DNA of 64,000 bases from JAJPKK01 sp963747835. Lineage in GTDB: Bacteria > Pseudomonadota > Alphaproteobacteria > Rhizobiales > Xanthobacteraceae. The notes below the pieces were generated by a model. The model was not told the DNA's origin. It ran no database searches and saw nothing but the letters and a program-made list of their open reading frames with translations. The DNA lies in assembly GCA_963747835.1 (NCBI GenBank), contig CAVVGO010000006.1, positions 620,001-684,000 of the forward strand, read 5' to 3'. Every line of letters starts with the position of its first letter. Position 1 is the stretch's first letter. A program made the position numbers and the translations under genes. Below are positions 50,108 to 60,852 of this stretch, in pieces.

Positions 50108-51424
50108 ATGTCCATCGACGAGACCCACGACCCCGCGCTGAAGAGCTTCGTCGCGAGCGCCAACGCGCCGAACGGCGATTTTCCGATCCAGAACCTGCCT
50201 TACGGAGCGTTCCGTCGGCGCGGCACCGCCGGTGCGCCGCGGATCGGGGTTGCGATCGGGGATGCCATCCTGGACGTTGCGGCGGTGGCCGACCTTCTCG
50301 ACGGGCCGGCGGCGCGCGCCGCCGCGGCCTGCGCAGGTCCCCATCTCAATCCCCTGATGGAGCAGGGTCCCGCCACTTGGTCGGCGCTGCGTACCAGCCT
50401 GTCGCGGCTGTTGCGGACGGACGCGGCGGCATCGCGCAGCCGCGTCGAAGCGCATCTGAGCCCGATCGCCGGGGCGGAGCTGTCGGTGCCGGTGAAGATC
50501 GGCAATTTCACCGATTTCTTCGCTTCGATCTTCCACGCCACCAATGCGGGCCGGCTGTTCCGCCCCGACAATCCGCTAATGCCGAACTACAAATACGTGC
50601 CGGTCGCCTACCACAGCCGGGCCTCCTCGGTGCGGGTGAGCGGCACGCCGGTGCGGCGGCCGTTGGGCCAGACCAAGCGCGGCGACGAGACGGCGCCGGT
50701 CTATCGGCCCGCCCGCAGCCTCGACTACGAGCTCGAGCTTGGCTTTTATATCGGCACGCCCTCGCGGCTCGGCGTGCCGGTGCCGATCGCCGAGGCCGGC
50801 TCCCATGTGTTCGGCTTCTGCCTCCTCAACGACTGGTCGGCGCGCGACATCCAGGCCTGGGAGGCGCAGCCGTTGGGCCCGTTTCTGGCGAAGAATTTCT
50901 CCACCACGGTGTCGCCGTTCGTGGTCACGGCGGCAGCGCTCGCGCCCTACCGGGTGCACGCCTTCGCGCGCCCCGGCGGCGATCCGGCGCCGCTGCCGCA
51001 CCTCACCGCGCCGCAGGACCAGGCGGAGGGCGGCCTCGACATCGCCATGGAGGTGTTCGTGCTGACCGCCAAGATGCGCGAACGCAGCGACGCGCCGTTC
51101 CGTCTCAGCCGCGGATCTTTTGCGGAGGTGTACTGGACCGTGGCCCAGATGGTCGCCCACCACACCAGCAATGGCTGCAATCTCGAAGCCGGCGACCTGA
51201 TGGGCTCGGGCACGGTGTCGGGACCGGAGCCCGCCAGCTGGGCAAGCCTCCTCGAACTCAGCAAGGGCGGCCGCGAGCACCTTACGCTGCCGACCGGCGA
51301 GACCCGCACCTTCCTGGATGACGGCGACGAAGTCATCTTCCGCGGCTATTGCGAACGGACCGGCTACGCCCGCGTCGGCTTCGGCGAGTGTCGCGCCATC
51401 ATCGAGCCTGCGCCGGGGCTATGA
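50108..51424 (+). CDS. fahA: Fumarylacetoacetase
   Basis: A 438-aa hydrolase cleaving fumarylacetoacetate to fumarate and acetoacetate, the last step of the homogentisate pathway. FTDFFASIFHATNAGRLFRP, YHSRASSVRVSGTPVRRP, SLDYELELGFYIG (metal-binding glutamates) and FGFCLLNDWSARDIQAWE are canonical, and KGGREHLTLPTGETR near the end is also typical. It is co-directional with hmgA and evidently in one operon. Confidence 0.96.
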   Translation: MSIDETHDPALKSFVASANAPNGDFPIQNLPYGAFRRRGTAGAPRIGVAIGDAILDVAAVADLLDGPAARAAAACAGPHLNPLMEQGPATWSALRTSLSRLLRTDAAASRSRVEAHLSPIAGAELSVPVKIGNFTDFFASIFHATNAGRLFRPDNPLMPNYKYVPVAYHSRASSVRVSGTPVRRPLGQTKRGDETAPVYRPARSLDYELELGFYIGTPSRLGVPVPIAEAGSHVFGFCLLNDWSARDIQAWEAQPLGPFLAKNFSTTVSPFVVTAAALAPYRVHAFARPGGDPAPLPHLTAPQDQAEGGLDIAMEVFVLTAKMRERSDAPFRLSRGSFAEVYWTVAQMVAHHTSNGCNLEAGDLMGSGTVSGPEPASWASLLELSKGGREHLTLPTGETRTFLDDGDEVIFRGYCERTGYARVGFGECRAIIEPAPGL

Positions 51425-51434
51425 GTTGCGGCAT

Positions 51435-53956
51435 TCACGCCGGCCGCTGCGCCGGCGCGGCGGCGGGCGCAGCAGGCGGCAATGGTCCGGGCACGCGCGC
51501 TTCGTGAGCCGGGAATGGAATTTTGACGCCGGCGTCGTGGAAGCGGCGCAAAATCTCGATCTGCAGATCGGTCCGAACCACGAAGGACTGCTCGATGTTG
51601 CCGAGCAGGCAGCGCAACTCGAAATCGATGCCGATGTCGCCGAAACCAATCAGGTAGACGGCAGGCGGCGGCGTCTGCAGCACCTGCGGATGTTCGGTGC
51701 CCACGGCCCGCAAAATCTCCCGGACCTTGGCGACGTCGCTGTCATAGGCGACCCGCACCTTGACGACGACGCGCCCCATGGTGTTGGCATGGGTCCAGTT
51801 CTTCACCACGCCGGTGATGAAGTCCTGGTTGGGGATGATGACGCTGGCGCGGTCGAACGTCTCGATCTCGGTGGCCCGCACGCTGATGCGGCGCACGAAG
51901 CCCTCCTCGTTCTTGACCACCACCCAGTCGCCGACCCGGATCGGCCGCTCCGCGAGCAGGATGAGGCCGGAAACGAAATTCGCCACGATCGACTGCAGGC
52001 CAAAGCCGATGCCGACCGACAGCGCGCCGGCGATAAGGGCGATCTTCTGCAGATCGATGCCGAGCGCCGAAAGCGAGAGCGCAAGCACGGTGACCAGTCC
52101 GGCATAACCGAACAACGCCAGGATCGAATTCTGCAGGCCGGCATCAAGCCCGGTGCGCGGCAGGAATTTCGTCTGCAGCCAGCGCTGGGCGGCCCGTATC
52201 GCGACACCGCCGATCGCGAGAAACGCTATGCCGGACAGGATCGCGCCCGGCGACAGGCTGATGCCGCCGATGACGTAGTCCCAGGTGGCACGCTCGAACA
52301 GGCTGAAGACGTCGTCGGCGAAAATCCCCGAGAAGCCCAGCACCAGCAGCACCGCGAGCACGACCACGGCGAGCCGCAGCACCGCCGAGATCAGAGTCTC
52401 GACGAGATCGAGACCACGCGGCGACAGCCCGAACATCGCGGCGATCTTGCGCCCCTGGGCTGTATCGGCGGCCAGGAACTCGGTGAACAGCGCGTCGATG
52501 AACACCAGCAGGATCGCGACGGCGCCGCCGATCGCGAGCACGGCCAGCAGGCGTCCGGCGAGATAGACCGCAAGGCCCACATAACCGGTCGCAAGCGAGG
52601 TCGCGATGGCGGCGACGATCAGCCAGAGGATCCCGCGAAACCACGGAGGTCCGCCGCGCGCCGCGCCGGTCTGAACATCGTGGAAATCGGCGCGCGCCGA
52701 ACGCCACAGCAGGTGCACCGTGATGCCGACCACGGCAAGGACCAAAAGTTCTCCGGTTGCGATCACCACGGCGAGCGGCGCGGCGACCGCCCGGTGCACC
52801 ACGTTGAGAAAGACCGCAGCGCCGAACGCACGCGCCGTCCAGGTGAGATGCGAGGCATAGCTTTCGGCTTGCTGATCGGAAAACGGGAAAATGCGGCGCG
52901 CCGGTTCGTCCGGGGCGAACAACGCGACGGCGACGCCGCGCCCGAACCCCATCATGGCGGCCGCGGCTCCGAGCCCGAAGCCGATATCGGTCACGGGGTT
53001 CGGCATCAGGCCGAAATTGCGCAGCACCAGAACGGTGGCGAGGATCAACACCGGCATCGCCACGGTGCTGGTGCCGAGGATGACCAGCGCTGCGAGCGCC
53101 ATGTCGAAACGATGCGGGGTCGGATCGCCAGCGAGCCGTCGCCGCCAGCGCGCCGCGAACCATGCGGCGGCGCCCATCACCGCAAGTATGGCAAGCGCGG
53201 CAAGCGCACCGCCGATGCCGCCGTCGCTGCGTGCGTACGACGCCCATAGCGAGGCAAGGCCGGCAATGGCCTTCAACTCCGCCGGCGCCGCTGCCGCGAG
53301 GTCACTCCAGAACTGGGCATCGAACAGGCCGGCGCCGCGCGTGAACAGCCGGCCAGCGAACAATTCGCGGCGCCGGTCGTCGATCCGCTGCTCCAAATCG
53401 TCGGCGCGGTCGGCCAGCAGCGTCGCCTGCTTCGACGCTCCCGTCAGATCGGCCCGCTGGGCGGCAAGGCGCTGCCGTTCGGCGGCAACCACGGGGTCTT
53501 CGACCGCAGGACTCGCCGGCGGCGGGCCGAGCTGGCCGAGACGCTGTTCGATCTGCTTGACGCGGGGATCGAGCTCGTTCTGGCGATCGCGAAGCTCCAC
53601 GCGCAGCGGCGCCAGTCGACTTTTCAGGTCGGCGAGGCCGTCCTCGGCTTGGGTGCCGGCTGTGAGGCTTTTATCAATCCCGTCGAGCGCCGCCTTGATG
53701 GGATCAAGCCCGGCAGTCGTGCCAACCGGTGCCGGGAGAGTTTGAGCCGGCGCGGGTCTTCAGCAGGAGCCTGTGCCGGCGTTTGGGTCGTGGCTTGGTC
53801 AGGTGTGGAGGCCGTCACAGATGGCAGAGACGGCGGCGCCGGGGGCGACGGCGGCTGCTGGGCGAGCGCGATCGCCATACCGGCAAACGCCAGCGCCGCC
53901 GCGACGACGAGGCGGCGTCCCGGACCGAAGGCGCATCCGAAGGGCCGGCGAATCAT
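51435..53956 (-). pseudogene. DUF3772-type MscS mechanosensitive channel, one-base frameshift
   Basis: A large MscS-family channel of about 840 aa when repaired. A signal peptide (LVVAAALAFAGMAIALAQ) and proline/threonine linker are in one frame from 53956. The frame then shifts near 53750-53760, where one base appears missing in GACCCGCGCCGG, and continues in another frame to 51435. Restored, it reads APAEDPAPAQTLPAPVG. The rest has a periplasmic coiled coil (DUF3772), about ten membrane helices, and the MscS pore and beta domain with GIGFGLQSIVANFVSGLILL and RPIRVGDWVVV. An internal GTG at 53600 would give a 721-aa protein without its signal peptide, less likely to insert correctly. Confidence 0.8.
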
Positions 53957-54018
53957 GGCGAAAACATATCGGATGCGCGGACCCTAGTGCACGCCGATTC
54001 GCCCACGCGAGGGCTCGG

Positions 54019-55554
54019 TTATTTCGGCAGTGCGGCGACGTCAACGTGGACGGTGCCGTTCACCTCGACCACCACGCGCAGGGTAGCGGCGTCGAACGCG
54101 ATGCCGGAGAGCTGCAAGTCCGTAATTGCGGCCTCGATCCGCACGCCGGGGTCCCGGCGGGCGAATTCGCCAACCGTCGCCTCGATGCTCCGGCGCGCAC
54201 TCGCCGCAAACGGCTTGAGGTCGATCGCGGCCCATTGCGCAAGCATCGGCTGCAGATACGGCAGCGCGGCGTGCGCGGCGGCGCCGGCGAACGCGGATTG
54301 GGAGTCCGCATCGACCGTGACATCGGCGAGGCGCAGAATCTGGTTGTCGCGGTCGAGCACCGGGCGGCCCCACACGAAGACGTCGGCCGGCGTGCTAGAG
54401 CCGAGCCAGCTTGCTGTCTCACGCGCCTTCACCTTGAGCGCCACCAGCAGGCGATCGCCGGCCCCCGCCACGCTTGCACTTTCGATGGTCGCCGTAAATC
54501 CGCCGGAGCCGTCCTGCGGGAAGCTGCGGCCTGCGATCTGCGCCTCCAGGAGCCGGTTGACCTCGGCGAAGGGTACGTCGATCGCGAGCGCAATGGAGAT
54601 ACGGCCGCGATCGATTGACGGGACGATCTCGAGTTCGGCCGGAAACGGGCAAGTCGGCATGGTCTCCTGCGGGATGACGCGGGTCTCGGCCTGCACCCCG
54701 AAAACCAGATTGACCGCCTGCGCATCGACCCGCGGCTGCGCCGCAAAGGCGCGCACGGGGCGTATTTCGAGCCACAAATCCGGCATGCCGGCCGCCGCGT
54801 CCTTGAGCGAGACGGACCGGCACATCCTTGCCCATTCGCGCCGCGCCGCCTGTTCCATGGCCGGGTCGTTGCGCATCCGGGCCTCCAGCGCGGCGACCTG
54901 CTCGGCGACCGCCCGGTCGACCAGCGGCTTTACGTCTTTGCCGACATTGAACGCGTTGCCGGAAACCGGCAGCGACACATCCGCAACGGTGACCTGGGAG
55001 GTCAGGTGCGGATCGAGCCGCCACGCCGGCGTCAGGCTCGGCCGTGCCAGCACGGCAACATTGCCGCGGAGCTCAGCCTTCTGATCGAACGTCTTGCCGG
55101 CCAAATTCTGCACTGCCTGCGCCACGTCATTACCGGCAAAGCCCGCGATGCGGTTGCCGAGCGCGCTGGCTTGGTTTCCGAGTTGCCCGGTCAGCCGCAG
55201 CGTGCCGTTGAGCGTTGTAGTAACGGCGAGCGCGTCGGAACGGCTGGCGACGCCGAGTGGCCCTCGCGCGACGGTCCAGGCGACCTCGGCCTTGGACAGC
55301 AGTTCGGTCGCGGGGTTTTGCCGTTTGCCGGCCAGGTCGCGCGGGGCCGCTGCGTCAAGGGCGTCACGGATGGCATCGGTGGATACCGCGATCGGGGTGA
55401 TCAGGAGGGAGGGCTTGGTGATCGGCTCCAGCGGCCGCGTCGCCACCTGGGGCGGGCGCCGCGGCGCTTCGGGCGGCGCCATAACGTCGATCGCTCGCAG
55501 CGTGGCCGCGAAGAATGCGGCGAATACGGCGGCACCAATGATGATCCAACGCAT
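54019..55554 (-). CDS. DUF4403 family protein
   Basis: A 511-aa protein with one N-terminal membrane anchor or uncleaved signal (IIIGAAVFAAFFAATLRAI) and a long beta-rich exported part. KPSLLITPIAVSTDAIRDAL near the start, repeated lipid-binding-like segments (LVDRAVAEQVAALEARM, AELEIVPSIDRGRISIALAID) and a C-terminal FAASARRSIEATVGEFA fit DUF4403. The family resembles tubular lipid-binding folds, but no function is proven. It is followed on the same strand by the MscS channel gene. Confidence 0.82.
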   Translation of the reverse strand: MRWIIIGAAVFAAFFAATLRAIDVMAPPEAPRRPPQVATRPLEPITKPSLLITPIAVSTDAIRDALDAAAPRDLAGKRQNPATELLSKAEVAWTVARGPLGVASRSDALAVTTTLNGTLRLTGQLGNQASALGNRIAGFAGNDVAQAVQNLAGKTFDQKAELRGNVAVLARPSLTPAWRLDPHLTSQVTVADVSLPVSGNAFNVGKDVKPLVDRAVAEQVAALEARMRNDPAMEQAARREWARMCRSVSLKDAAAGMPDLWLEIRPVRAFAAQPRVDAQAVNLVFGVQAETRVIPQETMPTCPFPAELEIVPSIDRGRISIALAIDVPFAEVNRLLEAQIAGRSFPQDGSGGFTATIESASVAGAGDRLLVALKVKARETASWLGSSTPADVFVWGRPVLDRDNQILRLADVTVDADSQSAFAGAAAHAALPYLQPMLAQWAAIDLKPFAASARRSIEATVGEFARRDPGVRIEAAITDLQLSGIAFDAATLRVVVEVNGTVHVDVAALPK

Positions 55555-55865
55555 GCCCGGCCCTGCCCCATGGCCTGATTCGCGTAACTTGCGATTCTAG
55601 TGCGGCGCAGCATCACGCGCCAGCGATCCGAGGCTCGGGCGACCGACCGCACCGCAAATGCCGCGACCTCACGCCCGCTTGTGCGGTCCTGATGGGGTGA
55701 CAATATGGCAGGTAGGCATGGCGTTGCCGGCAATCTACCTGCCGGGTTGCACCCCCTGCAAAAAGCGACGTGCTCGGTCCCGGCCATGGGGATTGTTGCC
55801 GTAAGCCCGGTACGTGTATGAAGCGGGCAGCTATCTTGGCGCTTCTGCGGCAGGGTCGAGGTGGC
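55555..55865. other. Divergent intergenic region, no supported gene
   Basis: This 311-bp gap separates the DUF4403 gene from the plus-strand catabolic cluster. The hydrolase frame is open back to 55770 but without a good ribosome site. A short palindrome, GGCAGGTAGGC / GGCAATCTACCTGCC, is present around 55704-55743. Confidence 0.35.
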
Positions 55866-56702
55866 ATGACGCAAGGCAATCCGGAACAATTCGCAATGAC
55901 GGTTTCGAAAATGAAGGTTCGCGACGGCACGCAACTCGCCTACGAGGTGCGCGGCCGTGTGAAGGACGCCGCCCCGGTCGTCCTTATCCATTCGCTCGCT
56001 ATGGACCACGCGTTCTGGAACGCCGTCACACCGGCTCTGGCCGAGACGACCGCCGTGCTGGTCTATGACTGCCGCGGCCATGGCCAGTCGGACAAGCCGA
56101 CCGGCCCGTACCTTGTCGAACAATTCGCCGACGACCTTGCCGATCTCCTGGATCACGTCGGCTGGCGCTCCGCCATCGTGGCAGGGGCGTCCATGGGCGG
56201 ATGCGTCACCCTCGCGTTCGCCGCCGCCTATCCGGCGCGCGCCGCCGGGCTCGGGCTGTTCGATACCACCGCCTGGTACAATGCGGCCGACAAGTGGGAA
56301 GAGCGCGCCGCCACCGCCGAGGCGAAGGGCCTTGGGGCGATGCTCGAATTTCAGACCACGCGCTGGTTCACCGATGCGTTCCGGGCGAACCGCAAGGACG
56401 TGCTCGATGCGGCCGTCGCGGTGTTCATGGCCAACCCGGCGCGCTGCTATGCGCAGACCTGCCGGATGCTTGGCGCTTGCAATGTCACCGCGGCACTGCC
56501 GCGGCTGAAAATGCCGGCCCGCATCGTGGTGGGCGACGAGGATTACGCGACGCCGGTCGCGATGGCGGAGACGCTGCATCGCGGCATTACGGGCTCGACC
56601 CTGACGGTGATCAAGAACGCCCGCCACCTGACGCCGCTCGAATGTCCGGACCGCATCGTCGCGGAACTGCAGGCACTGCTCGAAATGGCGCCGGCGCGAT
56701 GA
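55866..56702 (+). CDS. Alpha/beta hydrolase (3-oxoadipate enol-lactonase-like)
   Basis: A 278-aa hydrolase. VVLIHSLAMDHAFWNAVTPAL, the nucleophile VAGASMGGCV, the VGDEDYATPV aspartate region and a late ARHLTPLECP histidine follow the PcaD layout closely. Start at 55866 (GAGGTGG upstream) is favoured; 55896 is possible. It overlaps coxG by ATGA and begins a cluster with a molybdenum hydroxylase and an aromatic-acid-type symporter, so a lactone or ester intermediate of an aromatic pathway is the likely substrate. Confidence 0.88.
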   Translation: MTQGNPEQFAMTVSKMKVRDGTQLAYEVRGRVKDAAPVVLIHSLAMDHAFWNAVTPALAETTAVLVYDCRGHGQSDKPTGPYLVEQFADDLADLLDHVGWRSAIVAGASMGGCVTLAFAAAYPARAAGLGLFDTTAWYNAADKWEERAATAEAKGLGAMLEFQTTRWFTDAFRANRKDVLDAAVAVFMANPARCYAQTCRMLGACNVTAALPRLKMPARIVVGDEDYATPVAMAETLHRGITGSTLTVIKNARHLTPLECPDRIVAELQALLEMAPAR

Positions 56703-57163
56703 TCATCACCGGCGAACTCACTCTTCCGGCGCCGCGCGAGACGGTTTTCAAGGTGCTCCAGAATGCGCCGTTCTTCGCGTCCTGCGTCGAGGGCGTGCAC
56801 GATCTCAAGGAGATCGACGCCACCCATTACGACGCCGTTCTGGACACCAAGGTCGCCTACATGAAGTTCAGCTTCAAGGTGAGCGTCGAAGTGACCAAGC
56901 TGTCGCCGCCCGATCGCATCGAGGCCAAGATCGACGGTAACCCGCTCGGAATCGTCGGACGCTTCACCGCGATTTCCACCACCGACCTCATCGACGCCGG
57001 CAACGAGACTCTGGTGAAATATTCGATCGACGCCAACATCACCGGCAAGCTCGGCAGCATGGGCCAGCCGGTGCTCAAGTCGAAGGCCAAGGACATGGAG
57101 CAGAAATTCGTCGAGAACATGCGCGCGGCCTTCGCGGGTCCGCTGCCGGGAGGCGCCGCGTGA
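56699..57163 (+). CDS. coxG: CoxG-like SRPBCC protein
   Basis: A 154-aa protein of the CO dehydrogenase subunit G group (SRPBCC fold). It opens MIITGELTLPAPRETVFKVL and contains HDLKEIDATHYDAVLDTKVAYMK, with the hydrophobic-cavity pattern of the family. In Oligotropha, CoxG helps anchor CO dehydrogenase to the membrane. Overlapping ATGA / GTGA junctions tie it to the hydrolase and FAD-subunit genes. Confidence 0.9.
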   Translation: MIITGELTLPAPRETVFKVLQNAPFFASCVEGVHDLKEIDATHYDAVLDTKVAYMKFSFKVSVEVTKLSPPDRIEAKIDGNPLGIVGRFTAISTTDLIDAGNETLVKYSIDANITGKLGSMGQPVLKSKAKDMEQKFVENMRAAFAGPLPGGAA

Positions 57164-58047
57164 CGCCGTTCGAGCTGGTGGAACCCACGACCGTCGAGGA
57201 GGCACTAGGCCTGCTCGATCCTGACGACAGCACGGTGCGCCCGCTGGGCGGCGGCACCGCCCTGATGCTGATGATGAAGGCCGGCGTGTTTAACCCGACC
57301 CGGCTCGTGAGCCTGCGCAAGATCAAGAAGCTCGTCAGTGTAGCGGCCGCGCCGGATGGCGGCCTCGTCATCGGCGCATTGACGCCGCTCTCCGACGTCG
57401 AGCGCTCGGCGGAGGTGGCACGCCGCGCCGGCGTCATCGTGCGCACCATGCGGCGGCTGTCCAACGTGCGGGTGCGCAACGTGGCGACCATCGGGGGCAA
57501 TCTCGCCCATGGCGATCCGCACATGGACCTGCCGCCGGTTCTGATGGCGCTCGATGCCAGCATCCTGGTGGTCGGTCGCGCGGGCGAGCGTATCCTCAAG
57601 GTCGAGGATCTGTTCGTCGGCTACTACGAGACCGTGCTCGGGCGCGACGAGATCATCGCCGAGTTGCGCGTTCCCGCACAGGGGACCCGGCGCGCCGCTT
57701 ACATCAAATGCACCACCGGATCGGCCGACGACTGGCCTGCACTTGGCGTCGCCGTGTCGCTTGAGGCAGACGGCAAGTCGATCCGCACGCCGCGCGTCGT
57801 CGTCAGCGCTGCGACCGAAAAGGCGATCCGCCTCAAGGGCGCCGAAGAAGTTCTCTCCGGCGCCACCATCGACGAAGCCGTGCTGGCGCGGGCCGGCGAT
57901 GCCGCAGCCGACGAAGCCGAGACGATCTCCGACGTGCGCGGCTCGGCCCCCTACAAGCGCGAGCTGCTGCGGGTCTATGTGCGCCGCGCGGTGCGCCAGG
58001 CGTTCGAAACAAAACCCGACACGCAGTTCAACGGGGCCGGTCACTGA
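57160..58047 (+). CDS. Molybdenum hydroxylase FAD subunit (CoxM-like)
   Basis: A 295-aa FAD subunit. FAD signatures are PLGGGTALMLMMKAG and ATIGGNLAHGDPHMDLPPVLMALDA. The start is a GTG at 57160 overlapping the coxG stop by GTGA, and its stop overlaps the next ATG. It carries no PaoB-type extra cysteines, so only FAD is expected. It pairs with the [2Fe-2S] and molybdenum subunits encoded downstream. Confidence 0.92.
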   Translation: MTPFELVEPTTVEEALGLLDPDDSTVRPLGGGTALMLMMKAGVFNPTRLVSLRKIKKLVSVAAAPDGGLVIGALTPLSDVERSAEVARRAGVIVRTMRRLSNVRVRNVATIGGNLAHGDPHMDLPPVLMALDASILVVGRAGERILKVEDLFVGYYETVLGRDEIIAELRVPAQGTRRAAYIKCTTGSADDWPALGVAVSLEADGKSIRTPRVVVSAATEKAIRLKGAEEVLSGATIDEAVLARAGDAAADEAETISDVRGSAPYKRELLRVYVRRAVRQAFETKPDTQFNGAGH

Positions 58048-60345
58048 TGACAATCGCAACCACAGCCGTTTCCGGCGGCCAGATCGGCCGCAGCCTGCCC
58101 CGCCTCGAGGCCCGCGAGAAAGTCACCGGCCGCGCCGAGTACACTCACAATCTGCGCCTGCCCGGCATGCTGCACGGCAAGGTGTTCCGCTCGACGGTCG
58201 CCCACGGCCGCATCAAGTCGATCGACATCAGCGCCGCCAAAGCGGTGCCCGGCGTCTACCGGGTCATCACCTCGGAAGACGTTATCAAGGTCATACCGCA
58301 TCCCTATTACGGGCCGGCGTTCCACGATCAGCCGATCCTCGCCATCGGCAAGGTCCATTACGTGGGCGAGCCGGTCGCGGTGGTGCTCGCCGACGATCCG
58401 CACGTCGCCGACGCCGCAGCCGCCCTCATCGTGGCCGAATATGAGGAACTGCCGGCCGTGTTCGACGAGGTCGAAGCCGCCCAGAATAAGGTGGTGGTCC
58501 ACGACGAGCTAAAACCCGCCGGCACCTTCGCGGACCTCAAGCATCTCAAGGGCGCCAAGGGCACCAACGTGGCGCTCGACTATCAGTTGCGCAAAGGTGA
58601 CGTGGAGAAGGCGTTTGCCGAGGCGGCCCACGTGTTCGAGCACGAATTCCGCACCCAGAAGGTGCTGCATCTCGCCTTCGAGCCGTTCGTTTCCATCGCA
58701 GATTACAAGAGCAACCGGCTGACTCTCTATACGTCGTCGCAAGGCCCGTCGTTCGTTCGCATCGAGATCGCGCGATTGCTCGGCTGGCCGGAGAACCGGG
58801 TGCGGATCAAGGTGCCGTTCCTGGGCGGCGGCTATGGCGGCAAGCTCTACATCAAGCTCGAAGCGCTGGTGACGGCGCTGTCGATGATCGCCAAGCGCCC
58901 CGTGAAGGTCGCGCTTCCGATGGAGGAGGCGTTCTACACCATCACCCGCCACCCGATGACGTTCCGCATCAAGAGCGGCGTGGACAAAGCCGGCCGCATC
59001 ACGGCGCGGCGCTGCGAGGTGTTCTGGAACGGCGGCGCCTATGCGGACATCGGGCCGCGGGTGACGCAGAAATCGGGTTTCACCGCCTCCGGCCCCTACG
59101 ATATCGAGAACGTATCGATCGATTCCTATGCGCTCTACACCAACCACCCGCCATCGGGGGCGTTGCGCGGCTTCGGCGTGCCGCAGCTCGTATGGGCCTA
59201 CGAGTCCCACACCGACATGATGGCACGGGCGCTCAAGATCGATCCGCTGGAATTCCGCCGCATGAACATCATGCGCGAGGGCGGCAGGCACACCACCGGC
59301 ACGCCGCTCACGGACGCCCCGGTCGAGAAGGTGCTGGACCACGTCGCCGCGCGGATGAATTGGACCAAGCCGTTCGATCACGGCACCGGGACCATCCGGC
59401 GCGGCCGCGGGATTGCGGTGGCCATCAAGGCGGTGATCTCGCCCACCACGTCGGTTGCGATCGTCAACGTCAACGCCGACGGCAGCGCCACGCTTTATTG
59501 CGGCACCGTCGACATGGGCCAGGGCTCCGACACCGCCATGGCCCAGATGGTCGGCGAAGTCCTGAACATCCCGGCCGAGTCCGTCAACGTGGTGCCGCGC
59601 GACACCGACATCACGCCTTACGACATGGGCACGCTCGGCTCGCGCTCGCTATTCCACATGGGCAACGCCGTGAAGCTTGCGGCCGAAGAGGCGCGCGGCA
59701 AAATCCAGGCTCTCGCCCGCGAACTCGGCCTGCCGGAAGGCACCAACTATTCGGTCGCCGATCTGTTCCAGAAAAGATACGGCATGCAGGCCGGCAACAT
59801 CGTCGGTACCGGCGTCTACAAGCCGGACTACATCTCGCCCCAGCCCGGCACCGGGCTTACCGACAACGTGACGCCGTTCTGGATGATATCGGGCGTCGGC
59901 GCCGAGGTTGAGGTCGACACCGAGACCGGCCATGTCCGCATTACGCGGCTCCTCAATGTCTGCGAGATCGGAACGCCGATCAATCCGAAGATCTGCCGAG
60001 TCGCAGATTTCCGGCGCCGCCCTGATGCAGCTTGGCTTCACCATGTTCGAGAAGATGCATTTCGACGGCGGCCAGGTGACCAATGCGTCGCTCGCCGACT
60101 ACAAGATTCCCGGCATCCACGATTTGCCGGTGACGTTCGAGAACGAAACCATCGAGGCCTACCAGCATAACGGCCCGTTCGGCGGCAAGGGCGTCGGCGA
60201 GGTCGCGACCTTCTGCGTGTCGCCGGCGATCGGCAACGCCATCGATGATGCGGTCGGGGTGCGGCTGACGGAACTGCCGCTCAATCCGGAATCCGTGCTG
60301 CGCGCGTTGCGCGCCAAGGAAAACCGCCCGATCGAGGACGCGTGA
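58047..60345 (+). pseudogene. Molybdenum hydroxylase large subunit, one-base frameshift
   Basis: A large subunit of the xanthine dehydrogenase family, 765 aa when repaired. The first 650 residues hold GRSLPRLEAREKVTG, the Moco segment FLGGGYGGKLYIKLEA and the loop SGALRGFGVPQ. At about 59996-60001 the frame shifts: one extra base in ATCTGCCGAG turns ICESQISGAALMQLG into an unrelated sequence that stops at 60170. The correct frame continues to 60345 and carries the catalytic glutamate motif GGKGVGEVATFC. Absence of the AYRCSFR loop excludes form-I CO dehydrogenase. If genuine the frameshift destroys the active site. Confidence 0.85.
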
Positions 60346-60347
60346 CA

Positions 60348-60836
60348 ATGACCACCACCCGCACCATCTCGTTCACCCTCAACGGCGAGCCGGTATCCGC
60401 TCCGATCTCGTCGCACCACAGCCTCCTTGAGGTCGTGCGCAACGAATTCGCCCTGTTCGGCGCGCGCGAGAGCTGCGGCCAGGGGCTGTGCGGCTGCTGC
60501 ACCCTCATCGTCGACGGCCGCGCCATATCGGGCTGCCTGTTCCTTGCGGCGTTCGCGGACGGCACCCGGGTCGAAACCATCGAGTATCTCGATCGCGACA
60601 ATGTGCTCGATCCGATCCAGGAGGCATTCATCGAGCACGGCGCATTTCAGTGCGGGTTCTGTACGCCCGGATTCATCCTGATGGTGAGACAGATGCTGGA
60701 CGAGTATCCCGACCCTGACGACGAGCGCATCCGCGATTATCTCGCGGGAAATCTCTGCCGCTGCGCCGCCTATCCGGAGATTATCCAGGCGGTGAAGGCG
60801 GCGGCGCGCAAGCGTCAGGCCGCAAAGGCGGCATGA
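60348..60836 (+). CDS. Molybdenum hydroxylase [2Fe-2S] subunit
   Basis: A 162-aa subunit with clusters in CGQGLCGCCTL and CGFCTPGF / CRCAAYPE. The GLCGCC variant (Cys in place of the common Ala) still supplies the four ligands. A GTG at 60342 overlapping the large-subunit stop is an alternative start. It lies third in this hydroxylase operon (FAD, Mo, Fe-S), a different order from the 12-16 kb enzyme. Confidence 0.92.
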   Translation: MTTTRTISFTLNGEPVSAPISSHHSLLEVVRNEFALFGARESCGQGLCGCCTLIVDGRAISGCLFLAAFADGTRVETIEYLDRDNVLDPIQEAFIEHGAFQCGFCTPGFILMVRQMLDEYPDPDDERIRDYLAGNLCRCAAYPEIIQAVKAAARKRQAAKAA

Positions 60837-60852
60837 ACCGGAGGCGAGCATC

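Noticed and set aside
51318..53249. 643-codon plus-strand frame opposite the MscS channel
   Set aside because: Charged, repeat-like composition typical of antisense to hydrophobic genes in GC-rich DNA.
55401..56627. 408-codon minus-strand frame
   Set aside because: Shadow of the enol-lactonase-like gene and DUF4403 gene end; no protein-like composition.
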